Shown here: piece after piece, positions 7,852-16,569 of the stretch | How positions within the stretch are numbered: position 1 is the stretch's first letter | Layout of the letters: each line of letters begins with the position of its first letter | Assembly: GCA_036557365.1 (NCBI GenBank) | Contig: DATBHR010000094.1 | Location: 1 to 64,000 of the forward strand | DNA from: DATKHR01 sp036557365 | GTDB taxonomy: Bacteria; Acidobacteriota; Vicinamibacteria; Vicinamibacterales; CAVVIG01 | Length of the DNA stretch: 64,000 bases | Direction of reading: 5' to 3' | Program-made: the position numbers and the translations under genes | Notes under the pieces: generated by a model | Seen by the model: the letters and a program-made list of their open reading frames with translations, nothing else | The model's database searches: none | Told to the model about the DNA's origin: nothing

Positions 7852-9121
7852 CGAACGTTGACGCAATGCGCACGATGTGACGGGGCCTGGCCAGCGCCTC
7901 AGAGAGTGCCTGCGGTGGATCGACGGCGCGCCCGATGATCGGCCCGACGATTTCGGCGAACTTCGCGGGATGTGCGGTCGCAAGGAAAACGCCGGCACCG
8001 CCGCAGCGGCGAAGGCCGAGATAGCCAATTGCGCTGTGCGGATCCATCAGGTAACCGGTGCGGCTGAACACGTCGCGAATCGCCGTTCGAATCTGATCGT
8101 CGTCGCTGCGTGACCCGACGATGTCGCGCTGCATCGCGCCGGCGTCTCGATCGTACAGCCACAGCATTCGTTCGAAGTTGCTCGGATGGCCGACATCCAT
8201 CGCGTTGGCGAGCGTGCGGACCGATGGACGCGGGCAGAACTCCCCCGTCTCGAGGTACGACGGCACGACGTCGTTGACGTTGGTCGCGGCGATGTATCGC
8301 TCGACGCCGAGACCCGCGCGCTTCGCCATGAGTCCCGCTGTGAGGTTGCCGAAATTACCGCTCGGCGTCGCAACGAAAAGCGGATTCGCGGTCGGTTTGC
8401 CCGCTGACTGCTGCAACTGAGCGACCGCATGAAAGTAGTAGACCATCTGCGGCAGCAGGCGACCGATGTTCACCGAGTTCGCCGACGTCATCCGCATGCG
8501 CGCGCGCAGTTCCGCGTCCGCCAGGGCCTGCCGCGTCAAACGGTGGCAGTCGTCAAAGCTGCCTGCCACCGCGTACGCCCGCACGTTCGTCCGCTGATCG
8601 TTGAACATCGTCAGCTGCGCTTCCTGCGTGGGGCTGACGCGTCCGTCCGGGTACAGGATGACGACGCGCGTGCGCGGGACGCGGTGAAAGGCGTGCGCGA
8701 CGGCGCTGCCCGTGTCGCCCGAAGTCGCGGCGAGCACCGTGAGCGGTTCGTCGCGATCGTGCAGCACCGCCATGAGCCTCGCCATGACGCGGGCGCCGAC
8801 GTCCTTGAACGCGAGCGTCGGTCCGTGGAAGAGCTCGAGCACGTGCACGCCCGGCTCGATCTCGACGAGCGGAATCGGAAAATTCAGCGCCTCGACGAGC
8901 AGCGCTTCGAGCGTGGCCGGATCGACGTCGCCGCGCGCGAACGGACGCAGCGCGCGAAGCGCGATTTCGGTCAGCGTGCGGCGCGGCAGCCGCGCGAGCT
9001 CGTCCGCGGTCCACGGCTCGATGGCGGCCGGTACATAGAGGCCGCCGTCCGGCGCGAGCCCGTCGAACAGCGCCGCCCTGAACGACGCCGCGGCACCGCC
9101 GCGCGTCGTCAGGAAATCCAT
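7823..9121 (-). CDS. thrC: Threonine synthase
   Basis: A 432-residue PLP enzyme that converts O-phospho-L-homoserine to threonine and phosphate, the last step of threonine synthesis. It begins MDFLTTRGGAAASFRAALFD and contains the PLP-lysine segment FHGPTLAFKDVGARV, the phosphate-binding AATSGDTGSAVAHAF, and ATPSGNFGNLTAGLMAKR, all diagnostic of the ThrC fold. The length fits the fungal/E. coli-type enzyme. Its start overlaps the end of thrB by 13 bp, so both products of the pathway's final two steps are translated together. Confidence 0.97.
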   Translation of the reverse strand: MDFLTTRGGAAASFRAALFDGLAPDGGLYVPAAIEPWTADELARLPRRTLTEIALRALRPFARGDVDPATLEALLVEALNFPIPLVEIEPGVHVLELFHGPTLAFKDVGARVMARLMAVLHDRDEPLTVLAATSGDTGSAVAHAFHRVPRTRVVILYPDGRVSPTQEAQLTMFNDQRTNVRAYAVAGSFDDCHRLTRQALADAELRARMRMTSANSVNIGRLLPQMVYYFHAVAQLQQSAGKPTANPLFVATPSGNFGNLTAGLMAKRAGLGVERYIAATNVNDVVPSYLETGEFCPRPSVRTLANAMDVGHPSNFERMLWLYDRDAGAMQRDIVGSRSDDDQIRTAIRDVFSRTGYLMDPHSAIGYLGLRRCGGAGVFLATAHPAKFAEIVGPIIGRAVDPPQALSEALARPRHIVRIASTFDAVRSILAG

Positions 9122-10065
9122 GTGGGCGACACGATCCGCGCGCCCTTCGGAGCGATCGGCGACACGTAGACCTGGGATTCCACGCCGGCGTGCGCGCGCA
9201 CCGCCGCCGTCATCGCGCCCGCGACGCGTTGCGCGATCGATCGCTCATGGCACAGCGCGAAGAGCGACGGGCCGGATCCTGAAAAGCTGCAGCCGAGGGC
9301 TCCGGCGTCGGCGGCCGCCTGCTTGATTGCGGCGAGGCCCGGCATGAGCGGCGCCCGCCGCGGCTCAGCGATCGCGTCTTCGAGCGACCGCGACAACAAA
9401 GCGAAGTCCTCGCGATGGAGAGCATCGACGAGCGCGCCGACGTTCGCCCACTGGCGGACCGCGTCGCGAAGCGCGACGGTGTCGCCGAGGAGCGCGCGGG
9501 CCTTTGCCGTTTCGATCTCGAGATCCGGATGCACGACGACCGCGATCAACCCGGCGGGAACCGGCAGCCGGACGACATCGGGCGGATCGGCGCGACGCAC
9601 GAGCACGAACCCGCCGAGCAGCGATGGCGCGATGTTGTCACCGTGCGCGGATCCCGCGCCGTCGCGCTCGCCTTCGAAGGCGCACGCGAGCAGCGTGTCG
9701 GACGAAGATCTCGCGCCGGCGAGCGCGTCGACCGCGACGACGGCGGCGACGGCACTGGCGGCGCTGCCACCGAGGCCGCTCGACAGCGGCAGGCCTTTGC
9801 GAATCGTCAGCGCCACGCCGCGCTTCTCGCCCAGGACTCTGAGCAGTGCCTTCGCCGCCACACCGGCCGTATTTTTCGACGCGTCTTTCGGCAGGCGGCC
9901 GCCATCGCACTCGATCGCGTCGATGCGTACGCCGTCGCCGTCCCAGCGCGCGGTGACTTCGTCGCCGGGCTCGGCGAGCGCGAAACCGAGGACGTCGAAG
10001 CCGCACGCCACGTTCGAAACCGTCGCGGGCGCAAATGCAGTGACCGTGTCCATGCCGCGGTTCAT
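9109..10065 (-). CDS. thrB: Homoserine kinase
   Basis: A 318-residue GHMP-family kinase that phosphorylates L-homoserine. The ATP-binding GHMP motif LPLSSGLGGSAASA lies near residue 95, the N-terminal ATVSNVACGFDVLGFAL is the family's substrate-side strand, and the glycine-rich GCSFSGSGPSLFAL is near the C-terminus. Two ATGs are possible: 10065 (MNRGMDTV) and 10053 (MDTVTAF). The shorter version matches the family better, but neither has a clear ribosome site. The gene lies 43 bp downstream of the threonine dehydrogenase and overlaps thrC. No hom or lysC is seen in the window. Confidence 0.96.
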   Translation of the reverse strand: MNRGMDTVTAFAPATVSNVACGFDVLGFALAEPGDEVTARWDGDGVRIDAIECDGGRLPKDASKNTAGVAAKALLRVLGEKRGVALTIRKGLPLSSGLGGSAASAVAAVVAVDALAGARSSSDTLLACAFEGERDGAGSAHGDNIAPSLLGGFVLVRRADPPDVVRLPVPAGLIAVVVHPDLEIETAKARALLGDTVALRDAVRQWANVGALVDALHREDFALLSRSLEDAIAEPRRAPLMPGLAAIKQAAADAGALGCSFSGSGPSLFALCHERSIAQRVAGAMTAAVRAHAGVESQVYVSPIAPKGARIVSPTWIS

Positions 10066-10108
10066 CTTAGCAAACGGCCGCGTGCGGACTGGCGCCCGCA
10101 GTCATCGC

Positions 10109-11134
10109 TCACGATGCGTGGGCGCTGCCGTATCGCTTTCGAATGTTGGGAATGAGGTATTCGTGGAAGGCGCGATCGAAGTCGAACGTCGGTGCGAAGC
10201 CCCAGTCGTGGCGCGCCGCGCGATCGTCCACGTCCGAGGGCCACGAATCGACGATCGCCTGACGCTTGGGATCGACCTTGAACGAGACGGTCGCGGTCGG
10301 AAACGCGTTCAGCACGACGTCGCGGATGGCCGCGGCCGACGGGTTGAACGCGGTGAGGTTGTACGCGGAGCGCGTGAGCCGCTCGCGAGGCGCGGCCGCA
10401 ATCGCGAGCAACGCGTCCACGCCGTCCGGCATCGCCATGAACGGGATGGTCGTATCCGGGCGGACGAAACAGTCGTAGTGCTCCGCTTTCGCGGCAGCGT
10501 GAATCATTTCGGGCGCGTAGTCCGACGTGCCGCCGGACGGCACGGTCGCGGCTGAGATCAATCCCGGAAAGCGCACGCACCGGAAGTCCACACGCGGCGT
10601 GGCGTCTGCCGACAACTGCTTGTACCGGTGCGCGTAGTAGTCGCCCATCAGCTCGCAGTACAGCTTGTTGCACCCGTACATCGTCTTCGGATGGGTGTAC
10701 TCGTCCTCGCGGACACGAGCGGCGCGCGCTTTCACGTCGAGCGTCGGCAGGCCGTACGCGGCGATGGACGACGGGTAGACGAAGACAACCGGCCGGCCGT
10801 GCGATTCGCCCTGGTGCTGCGCGAACTCGAGGAGATTGAGCGTGCCTTCGACGTTCACGTGGTGCGCGGTCACCGGCGTGAACTCCGCGCGCGTTGAAAG
10901 CAGCGCGGCGAGGTGGAAGATGCGATCGACCTCGAATTCGGCGAGCAGCCGATCGAGGAGCGCCACGTCGGTGATCGATCCCGTGAACTCGCGCGTCACG
11001 AGCGGCGCGAGAGACGCGTCGAGCGGGCTGACGTCCAGCGTGACGATCGGCGACCCTGCGGCGGAGAGGCGCGTGATGAGGCCGTGGCCAATTTCGCCGC
11101 CGGCGCCGGTGATGAGGAGGACAGGCTTACGCAT
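10109..11134 (-). CDS. SDR-type L-threonine 3-dehydrogenase
   Basis: A 341-residue extended short-chain dehydrogenase. The Rossmann motif GAGGEIG is at residues 10-16 and the catalytic YGCNK segment is near the middle. Beyond the generic epimerase fold it has the hallmarks of the SDR threonine dehydrogenases described from Flavobacterium and animals: RFPGLISAATVPSGGTSDYA, then CFVRPDTTIPFMAMPD, and DSWPSDVDDRAARHDWGF. It should oxidise L-threonine to 2-amino-3-ketobutyrate using NAD. Sitting directly upstream of thrB and thrC supports the threonine link. It follows the ABC binding-protein gene after 9 bp. A generic NAD-dependent epimerase is the less likely alternative. Confidence 0.8.
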   Translation of the reverse strand: MRKPVLLITGAGGEIGHGLITRLSAAGSPIVTLDVSPLDASLAPLVTREFTGSITDVALLDRLLAEFEVDRIFHLAALLSTRAEFTPVTAHHVNVEGTLNLLEFAQHQGESHGRPVVFVYPSSIAAYGLPTLDVKARAARVREDEYTHPKTMYGCNKLYCELMGDYYAHRYKQLSADATPRVDFRCVRFPGLISAATVPSGGTSDYAPEMIHAAAKAEHYDCFVRPDTTIPFMAMPDGVDALLAIAAAPRERLTRSAYNLTAFNPSAAAIRDVVLNAFPTATVSFKVDPKRQAIVDSWPSDVDDRAARHDWGFAPTFDFDRAFHEYLIPNIRKRYGSAHAS

Positions 11135-11143
11135 GACGACGCG

Positions 11144-12154
11144 TCATCGAATGAGCTCGTTGGTGTAGGTGTTGTTGAGATCGATGGTTGCGGCGCGCAC
11201 TTTTTCCATCGACGCGGACAGCAGCGTGCGAACCGCAGCTGCTCCCTCGGCGTTCATGGCGCCATCCGTCGAGAACATCGGCATCGAGCCCTCGAGCGCC
11301 TCCACATAAAGCTGCTCGTCGTCGCCGCGGAATGAACGCGGCGTTTTCTGCGCGATCTCCTCTGCGGAGTGCGCGTGCATCCATTGCAGCGTGCGCAGGA
11401 TCGCGTGCGCCAGGCCTTTCGCCGTGTCGCGGTGCGTACGGAGATAGTCAGCGCTCGCATAGAGGACGGCGGCCGGGTACGTGCTGGTACCGAAGGCGTC
11501 GCGCACGCCAGACTCCGTCCGCAGGTCTGCGAGCACGCGGACGCCAGGATCGCGCTTCTTGATAAATGTGAACGCCGGATCCGCCAGCCAGCCCGCATCC
11601 ACCTTGCCGTGTTCGACCGCTGCGATCGCGGTCGCCGCGCTGCCGATGGCCGTAACGCTGACATCTTCGGGTTTGATCCCGTGGCGCGTCAGCAGGAACG
11701 TCAGGAACATCTGCGACGACGAGCCGGCGGTGGTGACGCCGACCATTTTTCCCTTGAAGTCCTCGATTTTCGAGATCGTCTGCGCCGCCTGCGGTGACGT
11801 CGTCAGGACCAGGCCGGGAAATCGCAGCATGTTCACGAAGGCGACGAGCTCGCGTCCTTCCGCCGCCATTTGAATCGTGTGATCGTAGAAGCCTGAGACG
11901 ACGTCGGCGCTGCCGCCGACGAGCGCCTGCAGCGCTTTCGCGCCGCCCTGGAAATCCTGGAGTTCGACGTCGAGGCCTTCGTCTTTGTAGTAGCCCAGCT
12001 CCTGGGCAAGCGTCGTTGGCAGATATACCATCTGGTTCTGTCCGCCGATCGCCAGCCGTACGCTGTTTGATCCGCTGGATGCATCGTGCCGACCACACGC
12101 GAGGCATGCGGCAGCGATTGCCACCGCGGCCGTCGTCAGCGAGACGGCCCTCAT
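11144..12154 (-). CDS. NMT1/THI5-like ABC transporter substrate-binding protein
   Basis: A 336-residue periplasmic or lipid-anchored binding protein of the nitrate/sulfonate/taurine/thiamine-precursor family. The ATG at 12152-12154 overlaps the permease stop (ATGA) and gives the signal sequence MRAVSLTTAAVAIAAACLAC, with Cys at 17 and 20 as possible lipidation sites. The mature part starts RLAIGGQNQMVYLPTTLAQE and contains GYYKDEGLDVELQDFQGGAK, the typical SsuA/NMT1 opening. Ligands of this family are diverse (sulfonates, pyrimidine precursors, nitrate), so the substrate is not assigned. It is co-transcribed with its permease and ATPase. Confidence 0.88.
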   Translation of the reverse strand: MRAVSLTTAAVAIAAACLACGRHDASSGSNSVRLAIGGQNQMVYLPTTLAQELGYYKDEGLDVELQDFQGGAKALQALVGGSADVVSGFYDHTIQMAAEGRELVAFVNMLRFPGLVLTTSPQAAQTISKIEDFKGKMVGVTTAGSSSQMFLTFLLTRHGIKPEDVSVTAIGSAATAIAAVEHGKVDAGWLADPAFTFIKKRDPGVRVLADLRTESGVRDAFGTSTYPAAVLYASADYLRTHRDTAKGLAHAILRTLQWMHAHSAEEIAQKTPRSFRGDDEQLYVEALEGSMPMFSTDGAMNAEGAAAVRTLLSASMEKVRAATIDLNNTYTNELIR

Positions 12155-12966
12155 GCTTTCCATCTCAAGAGATATCGCTCCAGCTTCGTCACGCCCGCAC
12201 TCACGACCACGACCACCGCCGAAAGGACGAACATCCCGGCGAAGACGCCGGTCGTGTCGAACGTGCCCTCCGCCTGCGCGATCACGTATCCGAGACCCCG
12301 CGCGGCGCCCAGATACTCTCCCACAACCGCGCCCACCATCGCGAATCCGAGGCTGACCTGCAGGCTCGAAAAAATCCATGTGAGCGCGCTCGGCAGCAGC
12401 ACGTGGCGCGCGAGCTGACGTTCCGACGCGCCCAGCATCCGCACGTTCGCGATGATGACGGGATCGGCGTCGCGGACGCCCTGGTACGTGTTGAAGAACA
12501 TGACGAAGAACACCAGCGTCATCGCCAGCGCCACCTTCGACCAGATACCGAGGCCGAACCAGAGCAGGAACAGCGGCGCGAGCACGACGCGCGGCACCGC
12601 GTTCAGCATCGCGATGTACGGATCGAGCACGCGGGCCGCAAACGGCGATCGGGCCAGCACGAACCCGAGCGCGATGCCGATGCCGCCGCCGATCGTCAGA
12701 CCAAGCACCGATTCCTCGAGCGTGACGAAGAGGTGCGGCCACAGCGAGCCGGTCGTCATCCATGAAAACACCCGCGCTGCGATGTCGCTCGGGCGGCTGA
12801 AGAAAAACGGATCGAGCAGCTTGACCTTCACGCCGGTTTCCCACGCGCTCACCAGGACAATGCCCAGTGCGAGCTGCGCGACGAACACGGCGGTACGGCT
12901 CGTCCCTCGACGCGCACGTCGCGAATCGAGCTCCACGGCTTCCGACCGCACCGCGAGATCAGGCAC
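12151..12966 (-). CDS. ABC transporter permease, SsuC/TauC type
   Basis: A 271-residue inner-membrane permease with about six hydrophobic segments. The EAA loop that contacts the ATPase is visible as MLGASERQLARHVLLPSALT near residue 170. The N-terminus, up to about residue 30, is cytoplasmic and basic, as usual for this family. The gene overlaps the ATPase gene by 8 bp and the binding-protein gene by 4 bp. It imports the ligand captured by the binding protein encoded downstream. Confidence 0.92.
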   Translation of the reverse strand: MPDLAVRSEAVELDSRRARRGTSRTAVFVAQLALGIVLVSAWETGVKVKLLDPFFFSRPSDIAARVFSWMTTGSLWPHLFVTLEESVLGLTIGGGIGIALGFVLARSPFAARVLDPYIAMLNAVPRVVLAPLFLLWFGLGIWSKVALAMTLVFFVMFFNTYQGVRDADPVIIANVRMLGASERQLARHVLLPSALTWIFSSLQVSLGFAMVGAVVGEYLGAARGLGYVIAQAEGTFDTTGVFAGMFVLSAVVVVVSAGVTKLERYLLRWKA

Positions 12967-13771
12967 GACGGCGCTCCGCGGTCTGGCTTTTCATCACTTC
13001 CTGTCGAAGAACCGACCAGATGCTTTTGTAAAGATCCAGGAACGGCGCGGATGTCCGGAGCTCCATGAGGTCGCGCGGTCGCGCCAGCGGAATCGAATGG
13101 CGCGCGATCAGACGGCTCGACGGTCCCGCCGACAGGATCATGACCTCGTCTGCCAGCGCAATCGCCTCTTCGAGATCGTGCGTGACGAACAGCACGGTGC
13201 GCTTCGCGCCGGCGCGGCGTTCCTCCCACAGCGCGAGCAGCTCGGTCTCCATCCGCTGGCGCGTATGAACGTCGAGCGCCGAGAACGGTTCGTCCATCAG
13301 CAACAGCCGGCGCTCGAGAATCCAGTTCTGCGCCATCGCGACGCGCTTGCGCATGCCGCCGCTCAACTGCGCCGGATAGTGCGCACCGAATGCCGCAAGG
13401 CCGACCCGTGTGAGCCATTCCTCCGCGCGGGCATCGCCATCCGCCGCGGCGGCGCCCCCGATGGCGAGGCCGAGCGCGACGTTGTCGCGAACGCTCTTCC
13501 ACGGCAGGAGCGCGTCCTGCTGGAACATATACGTCGCATCGCGGTTCAAGCCGGCCAGCGGCGTTCCCGCCACACGAACGGTGCCGGTCGTCGGCGCCAG
13601 GAGGCCGGCGGCGATGTTGAGCAGCGTGGATTTCCCACACCCGCTCGGCCCGACGATCGCGACGAAGGCGCCGTCGGCCACGTCGAAGGAAATGTCGTCG
13701 ATCGCGCGATAACGCGCGCCGTCGGGCGCATTGAAGTCTCGTGAGACGCGCTCGAAGCCGATTGCGCTCAT
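12959..13771 (-). CDS. ABC transporter ATP-binding protein, SsuB/TauB type
   Basis: A 270-residue ATPase subunit with all canonical motifs: Walker A GPSGCGKST near residue 40, the signature LSGGMRKRVAMAQ near 140, Walker B LLLMDEPFSALD near 162, and the switch His in FVTHDLEEA near 199. It energises the adjacent permease. Its ATG overlaps the stop of the alpha/beta hydrolase gene by 4 bp, placing a hydrolase as the first gene of the transporter operon. Confidence 0.94.
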   Translation of the reverse strand: MSAIGFERVSRDFNAPDGARYRAIDDISFDVADGAFVAIVGPSGCGKSTLLNIAAGLLAPTTGTVRVAGTPLAGLNRDATYMFQQDALLPWKSVRDNVALGLAIGGAAAADGDARAEEWLTRVGLAAFGAHYPAQLSGGMRKRVAMAQNWILERRLLLMDEPFSALDVHTRQRMETELLALWEERRAGAKRTVLFVTHDLEEAIALADEVMILSAGPSSRLIARHSIPLARPRDLMELRTSAPFLDLYKSIWSVLRQEVMKSQTAERRRA

Positions 13772-14610
13772 CGCACCGACACCGTCGCCGACAGAAAATC
13801 GACAGCGGCCTGCGTCACGCGATCCGCGGTTGCTTTTTCACTGTGTGGACTGTGTCCACCATCGTCGAGGACAACGACGCTCGTGCGCATGCGGTCCAGG
13901 CTCGCCCGTCGTTCCAACACGTCGCGCAACGCGGTGAGCTCGCCCGGTTCCGTGCGCGGATCGCGGGCGCCGTGAATAAGCAGGACGGGCGCGGACAGTT
14001 GTGAGAGTCGATCATCGTAGAGATCCGCGCGGTCCGACTGTGCCTCGTCCGCAATCCTCAACCAGGCGTCGCCGTTGATGGCGAGCAGCGGACGCCAGTC
14101 GTTTTCGCCGTGTTCATGTGCGAGCGTCGCTGCGACACGGGCGCCGAGTGCGTCCGGACGATCGCGCATCGTTTCAAAGAACGCTCGGGATGCCGGTTTA
14201 CGCCGGAAGAAATGCGTCGCTTCCGCGACGATGCGATCGACGCGCGCGGGCGCCATGAGTCCGAGCCGGAGTGCGATCACCGCGCCGTCGCTGTGTCCCC
14301 ACAGAATCGCGCGCTCGATCCCGAGCGCGTCGAGCAGCGCGAGCGTCTCGCCGGCGGCGCGCTCATGAAAGTCGGTGGGCTGGAACGAGAGCCGACCCGA
14401 TCCGCCGTAACCGGTCCGATCCGGAACGATCACGCGATGACGCAAGCTGAGGGCTGCGATCTGCCGATCGAACGGATAGATCTCGTATCCCCAGCCGCCG
14501 TGCAAAACGACCACGGCAGGCCCGGCGCCCGCCTCGCGATAGCGAATGCGAACGGGCGCGCCGTCTGCGGCGAGCGGCGAGGATTGCAGCGTCAGGTCGG
14601 CGTCCGTCAT
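13768..14610 (-). CDS. Alpha/beta hydrolase
   Basis: A cytoplasmic alpha/beta-hydrolase of about 280 residues. The oxyanion segment VVLHGGWGYEIYPF is near residue 36, the nucleophile elbow is GHSDGA (Ser near 107), and the acid and His are likely in HGARDPRTEP and GGHSPH. A start at 14608-14610 (MTDADLTLQ) is preferred; an in-frame ATG at 14640 would add ten residues. It is the first gene of the long minus-strand unit and overlaps the ABC ATPase by 4 bp. The hydrolase may process the imported substrate, but the substrate is unknown. The S9 peptidase is divergent, 36 bp away. Confidence 0.85.
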   Translation of the reverse strand: MTDADLTLQSSPLAADGAPVRIRYREAGAGPAVVVLHGGWGYEIYPFDRQIAALSLRHRVIVPDRTGYGGSGRLSFQPTDFHERAAGETLALLDALGIERAILWGHSDGAVIALRLGLMAPARVDRIVAEATHFFRRKPASRAFFETMRDRPDALGARVAATLAHEHGENDWRPLLAINGDAWLRIADEAQSDRADLYDDRLSQLSAPVLLIHGARDPRTEPGELTALRDVLERRASLDRMRTSVVVLDDGGHSPHSEKATADRVTQAAVDFLSATVSVR

Positions 14611-14646
14611 CCCGCGAGAGCCATGGTAAGGTAGGCGCATCTTATT

Positions 14647-16569
14647 ATGAAGAAAGCGCTTTTCCTCGGCGCTCTGTTGATGGTCGGCGCGACGCTGGCG
14701 GCCGACGGACCGCTGACGCCCGAGCAGACGCTCGATCGCCGCGCGATCGGCGACCTCGAGTTCTCACCCGACGGCGCGCGGCTCACCTTCACCGTCGCCG
14801 AACCGATCAAGGGCACCTCCCGCGCACGCGCACTGTGGATGCTCGACGTCAAGTCGGGCGTCGCGCGTCCACTCACCTTCTCCGGCAAGAACGACGCGTC
14901 GCCTCGATGGGCGCCCGATGGATCAGAGATCGCGTTCACGTCGGACCGTGAGGAGCCGACCGGCCTGTATCTGCTTCCGCTGCGAGGGGGCGAAGCGGAA
15001 CGGATCACCGGCAAGGACGAGCGGGTCGACGCCTTCCGCTGGTCGCCGGACGGAACGCGCATCGCGATTCTCATGCGCGAAGCCAAGTCGGCGGACCTGA
15101 AAGCCCGCGAGCGCGACAAAGACGATGGGCGTGCGGTGGACCATGACGACCGTCAGCCGCGCATCTGGATTGTTGAGCGGGCCTCAAAGCACGTTCGTCA
15201 ACTGACGGCCGGACCGTGGCGCCTCAGGCAGATCGAATGGCTTCCCGATGGAAAGCACCTCGTCGGCGTCGCGACCGATCATCCGGCCTCGAACCAGTGG
15301 ACCGATCGCGTGTACCGCATCGACGCTGACGGCGGCGGCTTCACGGAAATCGCGGCGCCGCGCGGACCGATCGGCGCGATCGTTCCGTCGCCCGACGGCA
15401 GCGCGCTGGCCTACGTCGGCGCGCGCGTCGACGGTCCCGAGCCGCACGATCTGTACGTGCAGAGCCTCGGCGGCGGCAAGGCCGTCAACCTTTCCGAGTC
15501 GCTCGATCGACCGGTGAACGGTCCGCGATGGATCGACGCGCAGACGCTGATGGTCAACGTCCAGCGCGGCTTCCGGACTGCGTTGGCGACGGTGTCGCGC
15601 AGCGGTCGGACCGAATGGCTCGACGGCGGCAGCGTCAACCCGGGTGCCTTCGCGCGATCGTCGACCGGCACGGTTGCGTTCGTCGGCGAATCCACGGCCA
15701 GCGCGCCGGAACTGTATCTTCAGTCGCCCGGCGCACCGCCACGCGCCGTGACGACGCTGAACGCACAGTGGTCGTCCATCCCGGTCGCGCGTCCCGAGGT
15801 CGTCGAGTACAAAGGCTTCGACGGCGTCAGCATCGAGGCTGCACTGCTCAAGCCGGCCGGCGCCGGACCGTTTCCGTTCGTCGTCCTCGTCCACGGCGGC
15901 CCGACGGGCCGCTGGTCCGACGCCTTCGAGCCGTGGGGACAACTGCTGGCGGCGCGCGGATATGCAGTGCTTTATCCGAACGTGCGCGGCTCGACGGGGT
16001 ACGGCCAGAAATTCGTGGAGATGAACCGCGCCGACTGGGGCGGCGGCGACTACAAGGACGTGATGGCGGGCGTCGACGCGATGATCGCACGCGGCGTGGC
16101 AGACGCGGCGCGCCTCGGTATCGGCGGCTGGTCGTACGGCGGATACATGGCCGCGTGGGCGGTCACGCAAACGACGCGTTTCAAGGCAGCCGTCTCGGGC
16201 GCTCCCGTCATCGACATGGCGAGCGAGTTCGGCACCGAGGACAATTCGGCGTACGACGAGTGGTTCTACGGGACACCGTACGAACGGCTGGACGGCTTCA
16301 CCAAAAGCTCGCCGATGACGTTCGTGAAGAATGTCAGGACGCCGACGTTGCTGTTGCAGGGCGAGGCGGATCTAACCGACCCGATCGGACAGAGCCAGCA
16401 GTTCTATCGCGGTCTCAAGCACTACAACGTCGAGAGCAGTCTCGTGCTCTACCCGCGCGAGCCCCACGGTCTTCGTGAGGAAAAGCACCTCCTCGATCGC
16501 CTCAACCGCGTCGTCGCCTGGTTCGACAAATATCTGAAGACGCCCGCTCCGGGCACAGGTGGACGATAG
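14647..16569 (+). CDS. Secreted S9-family prolyl oligopeptidase / acylaminoacyl-peptidase
   Basis: A 640-residue serine peptidase with a signal peptide (ALFLGALLMVGATLAADG). Residues of about 40-370 form a beta-propeller with WD/PD40-like repeats (FSPDGARLTF, RWAPDGSEIAF, RWSPDGTRIAI). The C-terminal catalytic domain holds the nucleophile in GGWSYGGYMAAW (Ser 496), the Asp in LLLQGEADLTDP and the His in YPREPHGL. It should cleave oligopeptides outside the cytoplasmic membrane. The start ATG follows an AT-rich leader. The AtoE-type transporter overlaps its end by 11 bp, so they form a two-gene unit. Confidence 0.95.
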   Translation: MKKALFLGALLMVGATLAADGPLTPEQTLDRRAIGDLEFSPDGARLTFTVAEPIKGTSRARALWMLDVKSGVARPLTFSGKNDASPRWAPDGSEIAFTSDREEPTGLYLLPLRGGEAERITGKDERVDAFRWSPDGTRIAILMREAKSADLKARERDKDDGRAVDHDDRQPRIWIVERASKHVRQLTAGPWRLRQIEWLPDGKHLVGVATDHPASNQWTDRVYRIDADGGGFTEIAAPRGPIGAIVPSPDGSALAYVGARVDGPEPHDLYVQSLGGGKAVNLSESLDRPVNGPRWIDAQTLMVNVQRGFRTALATVSRSGRTEWLDGGSVNPGAFARSSTGTVAFVGESTASAPELYLQSPGAPPRAVTTLNAQWSSIPVARPEVVEYKGFDGVSIEAALLKPAGAGPFPFVVLVHGGPTGRWSDAFEPWGQLLAARGYAVLYPNVRGSTGYGQKFVEMNRADWGGGDYKDVMAGVDAMIARGVADAARLGIGGWSYGGYMAAWAVTQTTRFKAAVSGAPVIDMASEFGTEDNSAYDEWFYGTPYERLDGFTKSSPMTFVKNVRTPTLLLQGEADLTDPIGQSQQFYRGLKHYNVESSLVLYPREPHGLREEKHLLDRLNRVVAWFDKYLKTPAPGTGGR

